In this document: in pieces, positions 1 to 9,010 of the stretch
Position numbering within the stretch: the first letter of the stretch is position 1
How the letters are laid out: each line of letters starts with the position of its first letter
The notes under the pieces: model-generated
The model's input: the letters and a program-made list of their open reading frames with translations, nothing else
Database searches by the model: none
Told to the model about the DNA's origin: nothing
Made by a program: the position numbers and the translations under genes
DNA from: Thalassobacter stenotrophicus
GTDB lineage: Bacteria > Pseudomonadota > Alphaproteobacteria > Rhodobacterales > Rhodobacteraceae
Direction: 5' to 3'
DNA length: 64,000 bases
Assembly (NCBI RefSeq): GCF_001458315.1
Contig: NZ_CYRX01000033.1
Span: 62,001 to 126,000 of the forward strand

Positions 1-2
1 AG

Positions 3-365
3 TTACAGGCATGGAACCTTGTCCGCCTGCGCCACCTGCCCGACGATCGGCGTGATTATTTTACCACCCCCGATGACCTGTGGGAGATCGTCCGTACCCT
101 CGTCGCAGAGCGGAAAAAACGCGAAATCGATCCGACCCTGACCAAGCTCCGTGAACTGGAAATGCAGGGCGCACAGGGCGATCCCTACGCCGAAGCGCGC
201 ATCGCTGAGTTGCGCGAGTTGATTGAGATGATGTCCACCTTCTATGAGGACATGAACCGGCTTGAGACTGAGCGTTTGGTTCAATTGATGACGCTCGGCG
301 CCAAACTGGGCGGGTTGGTCGAAAAAACCAGCCGCCTAAACCCATTTACCCGCACCAAAGGCTAG
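3..365 (+). CDS. GbsR/MarR-family transcriptional regulator, C-terminal part
   Basis: Only the last 120 codons are in the window; the frame is open from base 3 and ends in TAG just before cydA. The visible part has the alpha-helical C-terminus of GbsR-type winged-helix regulators: a stretch near the window edge reading as a dimerisation segment (WNLVRLRHLPDDRRDYF), then a long charged helix rich in Glu, Arg and Leu. The DNA-binding domain lies upstream, outside the window. The stop is 4 bases before the cydA start, so the two genes are very likely co-transcribed and the protein probably controls the oxidase operon. The target and any ligand are unknown. Family assignment rests on recalled similarity. 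Confidence 0.7.
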   Translation, partial: LQAWNLVRLRHLPDDRRDYFTTPDDLWEIVRTLVAERKKREIDPTLTKLRELEMQGAQGDPYAEARIAELRELIEMMSTFYEDMNRLETERLVQLMTLGAKLGGLVEKTSRLNPFTRTKG

Positions 366-369
366 ACAC

Positions 370-1779
370 ATGATGGACACCCTCCTTCTGTCGCGCATCC
401 AATTCGGCGCGAATATCTCGTTTCACATTCTGTTTCCTACGATCACCATCGCGATGGGTTGGATGCTGTTGTTCTTTAAACTGCGCTTCCAATGGACTGG
501 TGATGAAAAGTGGATGGAGGCGTATCGCTTCTGGGTGAAAATCTTTGCCCTAAGCTTTGCCATGGGGGTCGTTTCCGGCATTACGATGTCGTTCCAATTT
601 GGTACGAACTGGCCAGGATTTATGGAGAAGGTCGGCAATATCGCGGGGCCGCTACTGGCTTATGAGATCATGACCGCGTTCTTCCTAGAGGCGGTTTTCA
701 TCGGCATCATGCTTTTTGGGGCGTCTCGCGTGCCGGTTTGGCTGCACACAACCGCCACGTTCCTCGTGGCCTTTGGGACCACGGTCTCAACGTTCTGGAT
801 CATCGTGTTGAACTCTTGGATGCATACGCCTCAAGGGTTTGAAATGATTGATGGCGTGGCGCACGCGACCGATTGGTGGGCGATCATTTTCAACCCCTCA
901 ATGCCATACCGGTTTGTGCACATGCTGCTTGCATCTGGGCTGACGGTATCCTTCCTGATCGCAGGGATTAGTGCGTTTCGCTACCTTTTGGGGGATCGGT
1001 CGCGCAGCGTTGCGGCGACACTGCGCACGGGGCTAGTCTTTGGTGCGCTGCTCATCCCCGTTCAAATCCTTGCAGGTGATTTTCATGGACTGAACACGCT
1101 GGAACACCAGCCCGCCAAGGTTGCCGCGATGGAGGGCAACTGGGATACGCGCTCTAACGTGCCGCTGGTGGTGTTTGGCCTTCCGAATGAGGAAACACGG
1201 ACCAATGATTTCGCGATTGAGATCCCGAACCTTGCGTCGATCATCCTGACCCACAAGGCCGATGGTGTTGTGCCCGGCCTGAATGATTTTGTCGCGGAGG
1301 ACGGCACGATTTTGCACCCTCCGGTGGACAAAGTATTCTGGTCGTTCCGCGTTATGGTTGGCACGGGCATGGCGATGCTGCTGCTAAGCTGGGGTACGCT
1401 GGCCCTGATGGCGCGGCGTGATGATCTGGGCCGACGGTTTCAGACTGGCTGTATTCCCACGCCGATCTTGCTGTTCATGGTGCCCTTCGCCTTTTCGGGC
1501 TGGGTCGCGACATTGGCAGGCTGGTACACCACCGAAATCGGCCGTCAGCCATGGCTGGTTCAAGGCGTGATGAGCACGGCCGAGGCCGTGGCCGACGTGC
1601 CCGCGCCGATGGTTCTCGGCACATTGATCGCTTACCTCGCGATTTATGCGGCATTGCTAACTGCCTACATTAGCGTAATTTTCTACCTCGCGACCAAAGC
1701 GACCAAGGGCGACAGCATCCGTATGGCGGTGCGTGGTTCTGGTGAGGCGCAGGTCAAAATCCTGACCCCGGCGGAGTGA
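370..1779 (+). CDS. cydA: Cytochrome bd-type quinol oxidase subunit I
   Basis: Membrane subunit that oxidises ubiquinol and carries the three hemes of bd oxidase. Landmarks match the family: His19 and Met329 (heme b558 ligands), His184, Glu99 and Glu107 (proton channel and heme region), and a Q-loop opening with GDFHGL and containing HQPAK. At 469 residues and with a short Q-loop it looks like the cyanide-insensitive CIO/CioA branch rather than the longer E. coli CydA. Many hydrophobic spans are visible along the chain. It follows a GbsR-type regulator by 4 bases and precedes cydB by 6, so the three form one operon. Function is secure; the CIO sub-type is inferred from length and loop. Confidence 0.95.
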   Translation: MMDTLLLSRIQFGANISFHILFPTITIAMGWMLLFFKLRFQWTGDEKWMEAYRFWVKIFALSFAMGVVSGITMSFQFGTNWPGFMEKVGNIAGPLLAYEIMTAFFLEAVFIGIMLFGASRVPVWLHTTATFLVAFGTTVSTFWIIVLNSWMHTPQGFEMIDGVAHATDWWAIIFNPSMPYRFVHMLLASGLTVSFLIAGISAFRYLLGDRSRSVAATLRTGLVFGALLIPVQILAGDFHGLNTLEHQPAKVAAMEGNWDTRSNVPLVVFGLPNEETRTNDFAIEIPNLASIILTHKADGVVPGLNDFVAEDGTILHPPVDKVFWSFRVMVGTGMAMLLLSWGTLALMARRDDLGRRFQTGCIPTPILLFMVPFAFSGWVATLAGWYTTEIGRQPWLVQGVMSTAEAVADVPAPMVLGTLIAYLAIYAALLTAYISVIFYLATKATKGDSIRMAVRGSGEAQVKILTPAE

Positions 1780-1785
1780 CCCAAC

Positions 1786-2796
1786 ATGTCCATTTTTGAT
1801 GATCCATCCGTATGGTTGCCGCTCGTTTTTGCGGGGCTTATGGGGCTTTCGATCCTGATTTATGTGGTGCTGGATGGCTTTGATCTGGGCGTCGGCATTC
1901 TGTTTCCCTTTGCGGAGGACGCCGAAAAAGACCGCATGATCGCGTCCATTGGCCCGTTCTGGGATGCAAATGAGACATGGCTCGTTCTAGCCGTTGGGCT
2001 GCTCTTGGTGGCGTTTCCATCGGCGCATGGGACTATTTTGACGGCGCTATATTTACCCGTTTTCGTCATGCTCGTGGGTTTGATCCTGCGCGGCGTCGCC
2101 TTTGAGTTCCGGGCCAAGGCGCGGGCCAAACGCAAGGATATGTGGAACCGCTTCTTTTGGATCGGCTCGACCATGACCTCGCTGGCGCAGGGCTACATGT
2201 TGGGCATCTACATCATGGGCTTGCAGCAAACGTGGCTGACGATGGCATTCGCACTCGTGACGGCAGTGTTCCTGACGGTTGGATATAGTTTCATCGGGGC
2301 CGCGTGGTTGATCCTCAAAACTGAAGGCGCGTTGCAGCGCAAAGCAGTCGCTTGGGCCAAAGGGGGCGTCTGGGGGCTGGTGCTCGGGTTTGGGGCGATC
2401 TCGCTCGCGTCTCCCGCGGTATCGCCACGCATTTTCGAAAAGTGGTTCAGCTTTCCCGAGGCGGTCTACCTCGCGCCGCTGCCGCTGATGTCGTTGATAT
2501 TGGTGGGTGTGCTGTGGTTCTCGCTCCGTCGTCTGCCAGCCCAAAACGACCACTGGTCGTGGGTGCCGTTTGTGACGTCCTGTGCCTTGTTTGTGTTGGC
2601 TTTTGTTGGACTGGCCTACAGTTTTTACCCCTATGTGGTGCCCGAACAGATCACGATCTATGAGGCCGCCTCGGCACCTGAATCCCTGATGATCATTCTC
2701 ATCGGTGCTTGTGTGGTGGTGCCGACGATCCTTGCCTACACTGTCATGGCCTATGTGATTTTTCGCGGCAAAGCGACCGAACTGCGATATGACTGA
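1786..2796 (+). CDS. cydB: Cytochrome bd-type quinol oxidase subunit II
   Basis: Second membrane subunit of the bd oxidase, 336 residues. The N-terminus has the family signature around DGFDLGVG, and residues 40-75 contain the conserved segment with NETWLVL. The rest is a series of hydrophobic helices. It starts 6 bases after cydA. No small CydX/CydZ-like ORF and no cydDC transporter genes follow; the next gene has its own unrelated role. Expression probably follows the regulator upstream of cydA. Confidence 0.95.
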   Translation: MSIFDDPSVWLPLVFAGLMGLSILIYVVLDGFDLGVGILFPFAEDAEKDRMIASIGPFWDANETWLVLAVGLLLVAFPSAHGTILTALYLPVFVMLVGLILRGVAFEFRAKARAKRKDMWNRFFWIGSTMTSLAQGYMLGIYIMGLQQTWLTMAFALVTAVFLTVGYSFIGAAWLILKTEGALQRKAVAWAKGGVWGLVLGFGAISLASPAVSPRIFEKWFSFPEAVYLAPLPLMSLILVGVLWFSLRRLPAQNDHWSWVPFVTSCALFVLAFVGLAYSFYPYVVPEQITIYEAASAPESLMIILIGACVVVPTILAYTVMAYVIFRGKATELRYD

Positions 2797-2899
2797 GCGC
2801 GCGCAATAATGCACACCGGCTATATATTCTGAATAGTTGCGTTTGTTTTCAAACATGCCAAATGAAGGGGAAGCAACCCAACTCACCAAAGGCTTCCCC

Positions 2900-3481
2900 A
2901 TGACCCAGACTGTTTTGCACATTGATAGCTCTATCCGCGCCGAAGGCTCCGTTAGCCGCGCGCTGTCGCAAAAAATCACATCTCGTTTTGAGGGCGCGAC
3001 TGTCCTGCGCCGCGATCTGGCGGATGGCGTACCGCTGATTGATGGGGCGTGGATCGGCGCGAACTTCACCCCGGCTGCCGACCGTACGGATGAGCAAAAA
3101 GCCGTGCTGGCCACCTCAGACGCGATGGTGGCAGAACTTCAAGCCGCCGACGTGATCGTCATCGGGACGCCGATTTACAACTTTTCGGTGACTGCGGCGA
3201 TGAAGGCTTGGATCGATCTCGTCGCCCGAGCTGGCGTGACGTTCCAGTACTCCGAAACGGGCCCCAAAGGTCTGCTGACCGGCAAACGCGCAATTATCGC
3301 AATCGCTTCGGGTGGTACGCCCGTCGACAGTGAGATCGACTTTGCTGGCCGCTACATCCGCCACATCATGGGCTTCATCGGGATCACCGATGTTGAGTTT
3401 GTGAAAGCTGACAGCCTAGGCAACGGCGGCGATGAAAAGATCGCGGAAGCGAACGCTCAGGTCGACAAAATCGCAGCCTAA
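2900..3481 (+). CDS. azoR: FMN-dependent NADH-azoreductase
   Basis: Flavodoxin-fold quinone/azo reductase of the AzoR/AcpD family, 193 residues. It reduces quinones, and azo dyes in vitro, with NADH and FMN. Seen: the N-terminal strand VLHIDSSIR, the motif PIYNFSVTAAMKAWID and the FMN-loop region GVTFQY followed by GPKGLL. An in-frame ATG at 2837 is possible, but the one at 2900 begins directly before the conserved strand and gives the usual family length. Its TAA stop overlaps the stop of the convergent mipZ by 4 bases. It stands alone downstream of cydAB, with about 100 bases of leader that could hold a promoter. Confidence 0.88.
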   Translation: MTQTVLHIDSSIRAEGSVSRALSQKITSRFEGATVLRRDLADGVPLIDGAWIGANFTPAADRTDEQKAVLATSDAMVAELQAADVIVIGTPIYNFSVTAAMKAWIDLVARAGVTFQYSETGPKGLLTGKRAIIAIASGGTPVDSEIDFAGRYIRHIMGFIGITDVEFVKADSLGNGGDEKIAEANAQVDKIAA

Positions 3482-4287
3482 AAATCAGCTGTGACGTCCG
3501 GCAGGTTCAGAGCGTGGACAAGGTCCCGCACTTCCTGCCGGGCGGCAATATTGGACATGTTCATGTTGGCGATACCAATGTCGCGCAGGTCCAAAAGGGT
3601 CATGCCGCGGGGAAATAGCTCGCGAAAGATCACCCGCTCGGTAAAGCCGGGGGCAACGCGAAAACCGATGCGCTTGGACAGTTGATCCAATGCCTCACCC
3701 ACTTTGCGTTTGTTGTGCATCTGCTGTGCGCCCAAACGGTTCCGCAGCACCAGCCAGTCAATCGGCTTTAGCCCCGCTTTTGCGCGCAGTTGCCGTGCGT
3801 GCCAGACCATTTCAGAATAGACCGAAGGCCCCTCAATCTTGTTGGTATCCGGGTCCACTTTGGCCAGTAGGTCAAAGTCGACAAAGCTGTCGTTCAGTGG
3901 GGTGACCAGCGTGTCTGCCAGCGAGTGGGCCACCTGGCTCAACCGCGTGTGCGAGCCCGGACAATCGATCACAATAAAGTCGCTGTCTTTTTCCAGCTCA
4001 GCCACCGCAAGTGACAGAGATTTGTCGAACGGGTTCTCATTCTCATTCAACGTCGCGCGATCCACCTTGGGCAGTTCGATAAAGCGCGGCGTGGGCAGAG
4101 TGACGCCGTTTTTCTCACCATAAGACAGGCGGTTTTCCATGTATCTGGTGAAACTCTTCTGGCGCAGATCCAGATCAAGCGCGCCAACGCGTTTGCCCAT
4201 CCGGGCAAGAGCCGTGGCCATATGCATGCAGGAGGTGGACTTACCCGAGCCGCCTTTTTCGTTACCGAATACGATGATGTGTGCCAT
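3478..4287 (-). CDS. mipZ: MipZ-like division-plane positioning ATPase
   Basis: ParA/MinD-superfamily ATPase of 269 residues. In Caulobacter, MipZ forms a gradient from the pole-bound ParB complexes and inhibits FtsZ away from midcell. Seen: deviant Walker A KGGSGKST at residues 11-18, switch region DLDLRQKSFTR at 38-48, Walker B FIVIDCPG at 104-111, the segment NDSFVDFDLL near 132-141 and a C-terminal region with ELFPRGMTLLDL typical of MipZ rather than chromosomal ParA. No parB is adjacent. Its stop overlaps the stop of azoR by 4 bases. Upstream of the start is a short gap before the divergent MmgE/PrpD gene. Confidence 0.9.
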   Translation of the reverse strand: MAHIIVFGNEKGGSGKSTSCMHMATALARMGKRVGALDLDLRQKSFTRYMENRLSYGEKNGVTLPTPRFIELPKVDRATLNENENPFDKSLSLAVAELEKDSDFIVIDCPGSHTRLSQVAHSLADTLVTPLNDSFVDFDLLAKVDPDTNKIEGPSVYSEMVWHARQLRAKAGLKPIDWLVLRNRLGAQQMHNKRKVGEALDQLSKRIGFRVAPGFTERVIFRELFPRGMTLLDLRDIGIANMNMSNIAARQEVRDLVHALNLPDVTADF

Positions 4288-4453
4288 GCGGGCGTTTCCC
4301 CAAGATATGCTTATCAGCCACTATAGGTAGGAAGTGCAGGCGGGGGAAGCGGCTGCACAGTCAGATTACGTCGCTTTTTGTCGGCTTTAGGCTGGGAATG
4401 CCGAAAAGAGCCTGCCAGCCTATGACTATTGCACGCCTTTGGAGGGTAACGTC

Positions 4454-5782
4454 ATGGCCAACGCCTTCACCGAGTTTCTACATGATACCAAGCTGACGGA
4501 CATTCCACCCCAGATGCAGGCCCTTGGTCGGCAGTGGTTGTTGGATTTGTTGGGGGTCGCGGCCGCAGGCACGCAGACAGAGCTGTCGCGGGTGATCCAT
4601 CGTCATGCCACGGCGCATTTCGGGCCGGGGGCGAAATCGGCGACGGTGCTGTTTGACGGTCGCGCCGCGAGCGCGCCGGGGGTGGCCTTAGCAGGGGGCT
4701 GCACAATTGATGCCGTGGACGCCCACGATGGGCACAAGCTGACCAAGGGCCATACGGGCTGCGGTGTGCTACCGGCCCTTGCCGCCCTCAGCGAGGCCGA
4801 AGGGATGGAGGATGACCAAGAGTTCCTTGCGGCGTTTATTGTGGGCTATGAACTCGCGACCCGTGCAGGCATCGCGCTGCACCGAACAGCCAGCGATTAT
4901 CATACCTCGGGGGCTTGGGTTGCGGTGGGTGTGGCGGGCCTTGGCGCACGCGCGATGGGGCTGACGGCGGATCAGACGCGCCATGCCATCGGGATTGCCG
5001 AATACCACGGGCCGCGCAGCCAGATGATGCGGGTGATTGATCACCCTGCCATGCTCAAGGACGGATCAGGATGGGGGGCCATGTCCGGGGTTTCGGCTGC
5101 CTATTTGGCGGCAGACGGGTTCACCGGTGCGCCCGCGATAACGGTTGAAGGTGGGGATGTGCAGGACCTGTGGCAGAGCCTTGGCCATCGGTGGTGCATC
5201 GCGGAGCAGTATTTCAAACATTTCCCAGTCTGCCGTTGGGCGCAGCCCCCGGTACAGGCGGTTCTTGATGTGCGTCGCGCACATGGGCTGCGATCTGAGG
5301 TTGTGGATCATATCGCGATCGAGACCTTTCATCACTCTAAGCGGCTTGCTACGCGGGACCCCAAAACCACCGAAGAGGCGCAATATTCGACGGCCTTTCC
5401 CGCCGCCGTCGCCCTTGTTCGGGGGCGGGTAGACCCGGCAGATGTGGCCGATGCGGCACTAAACGACCCAGAAATCGCGCGGATCGCGCAGGGCATGCGG
5501 ATCGACGAAGACGCGGGCTTTACCGCAGCGTTCCCCGAGCGTCGGATCGCGCGGGTGACGATTGTGCTAAAGGATGGGCAACGCCTGACATCAGCGGACA
5601 CAGAGGCCCCGGGCGACCCGGAAAACCCTGTTAGCAACGCAGACGTCCGGGCGAAATTCCATGCCTATGCAGAACCCGTTCTAGGCAAGAACCGAGCCAG
5701 TGTGGTTGAGGCGGCAGTGGATGGTTTGGGCAAAGGTAGTGGGCTAGGCGCCCTGCGCGCCGCAATCCTGCCAGCACCATAG
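4454..5782 (+). CDS. MmgE/PrpD family protein
   Basis: 442-residue member of the family that includes 2-methylcitrate dehydratase PrpD and itaconate-related decarboxylases. Seen: an N-terminal helical domain, the segment VDAHDGHKLTKGH near residues 92-104, a Gly/Ala-rich middle and the RWAQPP motif in the lid region. The ATG at 4454 has GGAGGG 7 bases upstream, preferred over an in-frame TTG at 4439. No methylcitrate synthase or lyase gene is near, so PrpD activity cannot be assumed. A strong hairpin follows the stop. Confidence 0.8.
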   Translation: MANAFTEFLHDTKLTDIPPQMQALGRQWLLDLLGVAAAGTQTELSRVIHRHATAHFGPGAKSATVLFDGRAASAPGVALAGGCTIDAVDAHDGHKLTKGHTGCGVLPALAALSEAEGMEDDQEFLAAFIVGYELATRAGIALHRTASDYHTSGAWVAVGVAGLGARAMGLTADQTRHAIGIAEYHGPRSQMMRVIDHPAMLKDGSGWGAMSGVSAAYLAADGFTGAPAITVEGGDVQDLWQSLGHRWCIAEQYFKHFPVCRWAQPPVQAVLDVRRAHGLRSEVVDHIAIETFHHSKRLATRDPKTTEEAQYSTAFPAAVALVRGRVDPADVADAALNDPEIARIAQGMRIDEDAGFTAAFPERRIARVTIVLKDGQRLTSADTEAPGDPENPVSNADVRAKFHAYAEPVLGKNRASVVEAAVDGLGKGSGLGALRAAILPAP

Positions 5783-5793
5783 TCCCCAACGCA

Positions 5794-5822
5794 AAACGCC
5801 GCCCCAAAAAGGGACGGCGTTT
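5794..5822. terminator. Bidirectional terminator between the MmgE/PrpD gene and rpmE
   Basis: Inverted repeat: arms at 5794-5805 and 5811-5822 pair over 12 positions with one mismatch around a five-A loop, and each arm ends in an A/T run. It lies between convergent genes and can stop transcription from both sides. Confidence 0.8.
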
Positions 5823-5845
5823 CGTTAATCCGAGGATCAGGCGTC

Positions 5846-6067
5846 TTAGAAGCCCAGACCTGCGTATTTGTTCTTGAACTTGGACACGCGGCCGCCGGTG
5901 TCCATCAGGCGCGAGTTGCCGCCAGTCCATGCAGGGTGCACGGAGGGGTCGATGTCGAGCGCCAGCTGGTCGCCTTCGGCGCCCCAAGTGGATTTCATTT
6001 CTACAACAGTACCGTCCGTCATTTTGACGTTGATCGTGTGGTAGTCGGGGTGGATCTCTTTTTTCAT
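5846..6067 (-). CDS. rpmE: 50S ribosomal protein L31
   Basis: 73-residue L31. Begins with the canonical [10 protein letters not shown] and contains HPAWTGG in the middle. It has no cysteines, so it is the zinc-free (C-minus) form. It is the last gene of the minus-strand block rpsP-bluB-rimM-trmD-rplS-rpmE, 12 bases after rplS, and ends before the terminator at 5794-5822. Confidence 0.96.
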   Translation of the reverse strand: MKKEIHPDYHTINVKMTDGTVVEMKSTWGAEGDQLALDIDPSVHPAWTGGNSRLMDTGGRVSKFKNKYAGLGF

Positions 6068-6079
6068 GACAAAAGCTCC

Positions 6080-6469
6080 TTACGCGTCTGCGGATGCGCT
6101 TTTGGGCGCTTTGTAGTTGGTCACTTCGGCGATCCGTGCGGACTTACCGCGACGCGAACGCAAGTAGTACAGCTTGGCGCGACGGACGCGGCCACGGCGT
6201 ACAACAGTGATGCTTTCGATGTTTGTCGAGTGCAGGGGGAACACACGTTCCACGCCTTCACCGAAGGAAATCTTGCGCACGGTGAACGAGCCAGCGATGC
6301 CGGAGCCGTTCTTGCGGGCGATGCAGACGCCTTCGTAGTTCTGCACACGAGTACGTGTGCCTTCGGTCACTTTAAAACCGACGCGGATGGTGTCACCGGC
6401 TTTAAAATCCGGAATGTCGTTGCCGAGCGCAGCGATTTGCTCCGCTTCGATTTGTGCGATCACGTTCAT
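6080..6469 (-). CDS. rplS: 50S ribosomal protein L19
   Basis: 129-residue L19, a protein at the 30S-50S interface. Contains the family segments [19 protein letters not shown] and the C-terminal [13 protein letters not shown]. Lies between trmD and rpmE in the order usual for alphaproteobacteria. Confidence 0.97.
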   Translation of the reverse strand: MNVIAQIEAEQIAALGNDIPDFKAGDTIRVGFKVTEGTRTRVQNYEGVCIARKNGSGIAGSFTVRKISFGEGVERVFPLHSTNIESITVVRRGRVRRAKLYYLRSRRGKSARIAEVTNYKAPKSASADA

Positions 6470-6518
6470 GATACGCTCCTATGCTGATCCCCGTTTTTCG
6501 GGAAATATTGGCGCGTCC

Positions 6519-7364
6519 TCAGAGCTCTTGGTCTTCGCCCGGGTCCCTATCGTGATCTTCACAATAAGCCCGCCAGAGGTCAGGTCGTCGTTGCTTCGTC
6601 AGCCTTTCGGCCATGTCCGTCCGCCAGTCAGATATCCGGGCGTGGTGCCCCGAGAGAAGAACCTCAGGAATGTCACGCCCCTGCCAGGTGGCCGGTTTCG
6701 TATATTGGGGGTGTTCGAGCAGACCGTGCGAGAACGATTCGTCCTCGGTGGAAGCCTGATTCCCAAGTACGCGCGGTATAAGGCGGACGGTGGCATCGAT
6801 CAAGGCCTGTGCCGCGATCTCACCCCCGGTCATGACGAAATCACCCAAAGACACCTCTTGGATGCCGTAATGTTCCAAAACGCGCTCATCCACGCCTTCA
6901 AACCGGCCGCACAAAAGCGTGACGCCGGTACCTTCGGACAGGCGCTGCATCATGGCTTGATCCATGGGTTTGCCCCGGGGGCTGAGATAGATGATTGGCG
7001 CGTCCCAACCGCGTTGGGCATGCTCAATCGCGGGTCCGACAACATCGGGGCGCAGCACAAGACCTGCGCCGCCGCCCGCAGGTGTGTCATCCACATTGCG
7101 GTGTTTCGTCAGCCCAAAAGTGCGCAGATCAATTGTTTCAAGCGCCCAAAGGCCTTTTTGCAGGGCCGTGCCCGTCAGGCTTTCGCCCAAAACGCCGGGG
7201 AAGGCGCTTGGGAAAAGGGTGATGATCTTGGCGGTCCATGCGCCCTTAAGGCGCGGCGTATCCGTCACAAGCGCGCGTGGCTTGAGGCTAGCCGAGATTG
7301 ATAGCCGCCCGTGGGATTTGGTGGGCCGAGGGCGGGCGAGGTCTGGCTTGTCGGGGTCACTCAT
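6519..7364 (-). CDS. trmD: tRNA (guanine(37)-N1)-methyltransferase
   Basis: SPOUT-class enzyme that methylates G37 next to the anticodon using S-adenosylmethionine and prevents frameshifting. Seen: core start ITLFPSAFPG, the motif RNVDDTPAGGGAG, the knot region LLCGRFEGVDERV and the C-terminal GLLEHPQYT. About 45 residues precede the usual catalytic core, an extension I recall from Rhodobacteraceae TrmD. The ATG at 7364 is preferred over an upstream in-frame TTG at 7376. Lies between rimM and rplS in the ribosomal block. Confidence 0.96.
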   Translation of the reverse strand: MSDPDKPDLARPRPTKSHGRLSISASLKPRALVTDTPRLKGAWTAKIITLFPSAFPGVLGESLTGTALQKGLWALETIDLRTFGLTKHRNVDDTPAGGGAGLVLRPDVVGPAIEHAQRGWDAPIIYLSPRGKPMDQAMMQRLSEGTGVTLLCGRFEGVDERVLEHYGIQEVSLGDFVMTGGEIAAQALIDATVRLIPRVLGNQASTEDESFSHGLLEHPQYTKPATWQGRDIPEVLLSGHHARISDWRTDMAERLTKQRRPDLWRAYCEDHDRDPGEDQEL

Positions 7365-7413
7365 GGCGGGTCTCAATATGCTTGGGCGTCAGACGCGCCA
7401 TGGCTTGGGGGCG

Positions 7414-7950
7414 TTAGGATTTGGGCGCGTCGTCGTCTTCGTCGTTGTCGTCAAACAGCCCGGCAGGTGGGTCAATCACCACCCGGCGCGCGGCCAGATC
7501 AACAGTGGGCACGACCGCTTGGGTGAATGGAACCAGTATGGTGCCCGGGCCCTTGATTGGACGAAGCTCTAGGATATCGCCAGCGCCGTGGTCATGCACC
7601 GCATGGATACGGCCTAGCGTTTCGCCGCCCGTGTCCACGGCTGTGATGCCAATCAGGTCGCTATAATAATATTCGTCATCGGGCAGTTCGGGCAGGGCGC
7701 TCCGGGGGGCCCATAGCTTTTGTCCGCGCAAGCCATCAGCGGCTTCCTTGGATTTGACGCCAGACAGGCGCACTGCATAGCCGCCCTTTACGGGCCGCGT
7801 GACCGTGAGGGTGTATGTGCGACCCTCATCATCGGTGAGCGTGCCGTAATCGCCAATGGCCGATGGGTCGGCGCAAAAGCTTTTGACCCGCGCTTCGCCG
7901 CGCACGCCGTAGGACCCCGTGATCGCCCCCAGACAGACTTTGTCCTTCAT
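7414..7950 (-). CDS. rimM: Ribosome maturation factor RimM
   Basis: 178-residue 30S assembly factor that binds S19 and helps processing of the 16S 3' domain. Seen: N-terminal barrel starting LGAITGSYGVRGE, the linker with YYYSDLIG and the PRC-barrel C-terminal domain including ILVPFTQAVVPTVD. The C-terminus is very acidic, as often in this family. Its start overlaps the stop of bluB by 4 bases, so translation is probably coupled. Confidence 0.95.
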   Translation of the reverse strand: MKDKVCLGAITGSYGVRGEARVKSFCADPSAIGDYGTLTDDEGRTYTLTVTRPVKGGYAVRLSGVKSKEAADGLRGQKLWAPRSALPELPDDEYYYSDLIGITAVDTGGETLGRIHAVHDHGAGDILELRPIKGPGTILVPFTQAVVPTVDLAARRVVIDPPAGLFDDNDEDDDAPKS

Positions 7951-8576
7951 CGCTCCAGCACCTCCAGCGCCGTTGACCGGTCTTCCCAGCCGAGTTGTTC
8001 TAATTCGGGTGTCTCATCCACGGTCTCGGGCCAGCCAACGCATAGGTAGGCCACAAATGCCCAATCCGCAGGCACATCCAGATCGCGGGTTAGTTTGTCA
8101 GGGTCTAGGACCGAAACCCACCCCATGCCAAGGCCCTTTGCGCGGGCCTCAAGCCAAAAGAGGGTCAGGGCCGAAACCACCGAATACCGAAGCATTTCGG
8201 GCATGGTCGCGCGGCCCAGACCTTTGCCTTTGAGGCCGGTTTCGTCGCAAAACACAGCCAATTGCACCGGCGCCTCGCGCATGCCCGAAAGCTTGAGCGA
8301 GGCGTAGGTGTCAGCATCTGCCCCATCGTAGGTCGCCAGCGCATCTGCATTGGCAGCCTCAAAATTGGCAAGGGCTGCGGCCCTTGCCTGCGGGCTTGCC
8401 ACGCGTACGATCCGCCAAGGCTCCGAGAGGCCAACAGAGGGGGCAAGCCGAAACGCATCCAGCGCCTCGGCCAGCAGATCCTCTGGTACCGAGTCCGTGC
8501 GAAAGCGGCGCACATCACGGCGCCACTTCAACAGGTCCCGGAATTCCTCTTGGAACGCCTGCGAAAACGTCCGCAT
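7947..8576 (-). CDS. bluB: 5,6-dimethylbenzimidazole synthase
   Basis: Nitroreductase-fold enzyme of 209 residues that cannibalises reduced FMN with oxygen to make 5,6-dimethylbenzimidazole, the lower ligand of cobalamin. Seen: WRRDVRRFR around residues 18-26 (catalytic Asp probably Asp21), APSVGLSEPWR in the flavin pocket, GLGRATMPEML and GMGWVSVLDP. These distinguish BluB from generic nitroreductases. It sits 5 bases after rpsP and overlaps rimM by 4 bases, so a vitamin gene is embedded in a ribosomal operon. No other cobalamin gene is in the window. Confidence 0.9.
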   Translation of the reverse strand: MRTFSQAFQEEFRDLLKWRRDVRRFRTDSVPEDLLAEALDAFRLAPSVGLSEPWRIVRVASPQARAAALANFEAANADALATYDGADADTYASLKLSGMREAPVQLAVFCDETGLKGKGLGRATMPEMLRYSVVSALTLFWLEARAKGLGMGWVSVLDPDKLTRDLDVPADWAFVAYLCVGWPETVDETPELEQLGWEDRSTALEVLER

Positions 8577-8581
8577 CTGCC

Positions 8582-8968
8582 TTACTCGGCAGCAGCTTCC
8601 TCAGCGGGTGCGACAGCAGCTTCGGCGGCCTCAGCAGCTTTGGCAGCTTTTTCTTCAGCGCGTTCCTGAGCGGCTTTGCCCGGTGTACCCTTCTTGGGGT
8701 TGTTACGCTCTTTCTTGGGCAGCACGTCGGCGGCTTCCAGGAAACGCGACACGCGGTCGGTAGGCTGGGCGCCTTGGCTCAGCCAGTGCTGAACGCGTTC
8801 CATGTTCATTTGCACGCGCTCTTCGCTGTCTTTGGGCAGCAGTGGGTTGTATGTGCCGAGTTTCTCGATGAAGCGGCCATCACGCGCCATGCGGCTGTCA
8901 GCAGCAACAATGCGGTAGAAGGGGCGCTTTTTGGAACCGCCGCGGGCGAGCCGGATTTTCATAGCCAT
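8582..8968 (-). CDS. rpsP: 30S ribosomal protein S16
   Basis: 128-residue S16. The first 80 residues are the conserved fold ([20 protein letters not shown] and [15 protein letters not shown]). The last 40 form a low-complexity Ala/Glu/Lys tail common in alphaproteobacterial S16. First ribosomal gene of the block, followed at 5 bases by bluB and preceded at 42 bases by a chorismate mutase gene. Confidence 0.97.
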   Translation of the reverse strand: MAMKIRLARGGSKKRPFYRIVAADSRMARDGRFIEKLGTYNPLLPKDSEERVQMNMERVQHWLSQGAQPTDRVSRFLEAADVLPKKERNNPKKGTPGKAAQERAEEKAAKAAEAAEAAVAPAEEAAAE

Positions 8969-9010
8969 GGTGTTTCTCCTATCAATGGCGTTTGCAGACG
9001 AATGTGTCTG

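Noticed and set aside
1786-2899. A small cydX-like gene after cydB
   Set aside because: No short hydrophobic frame with a credible start follows cydB before azoR.
2053-3114. 353-codon frame antisense to cydB and azoR
   Set aside because: Opposite to two well-supported genes, low-complexity His/Arg-rich and with no recognisable domain.
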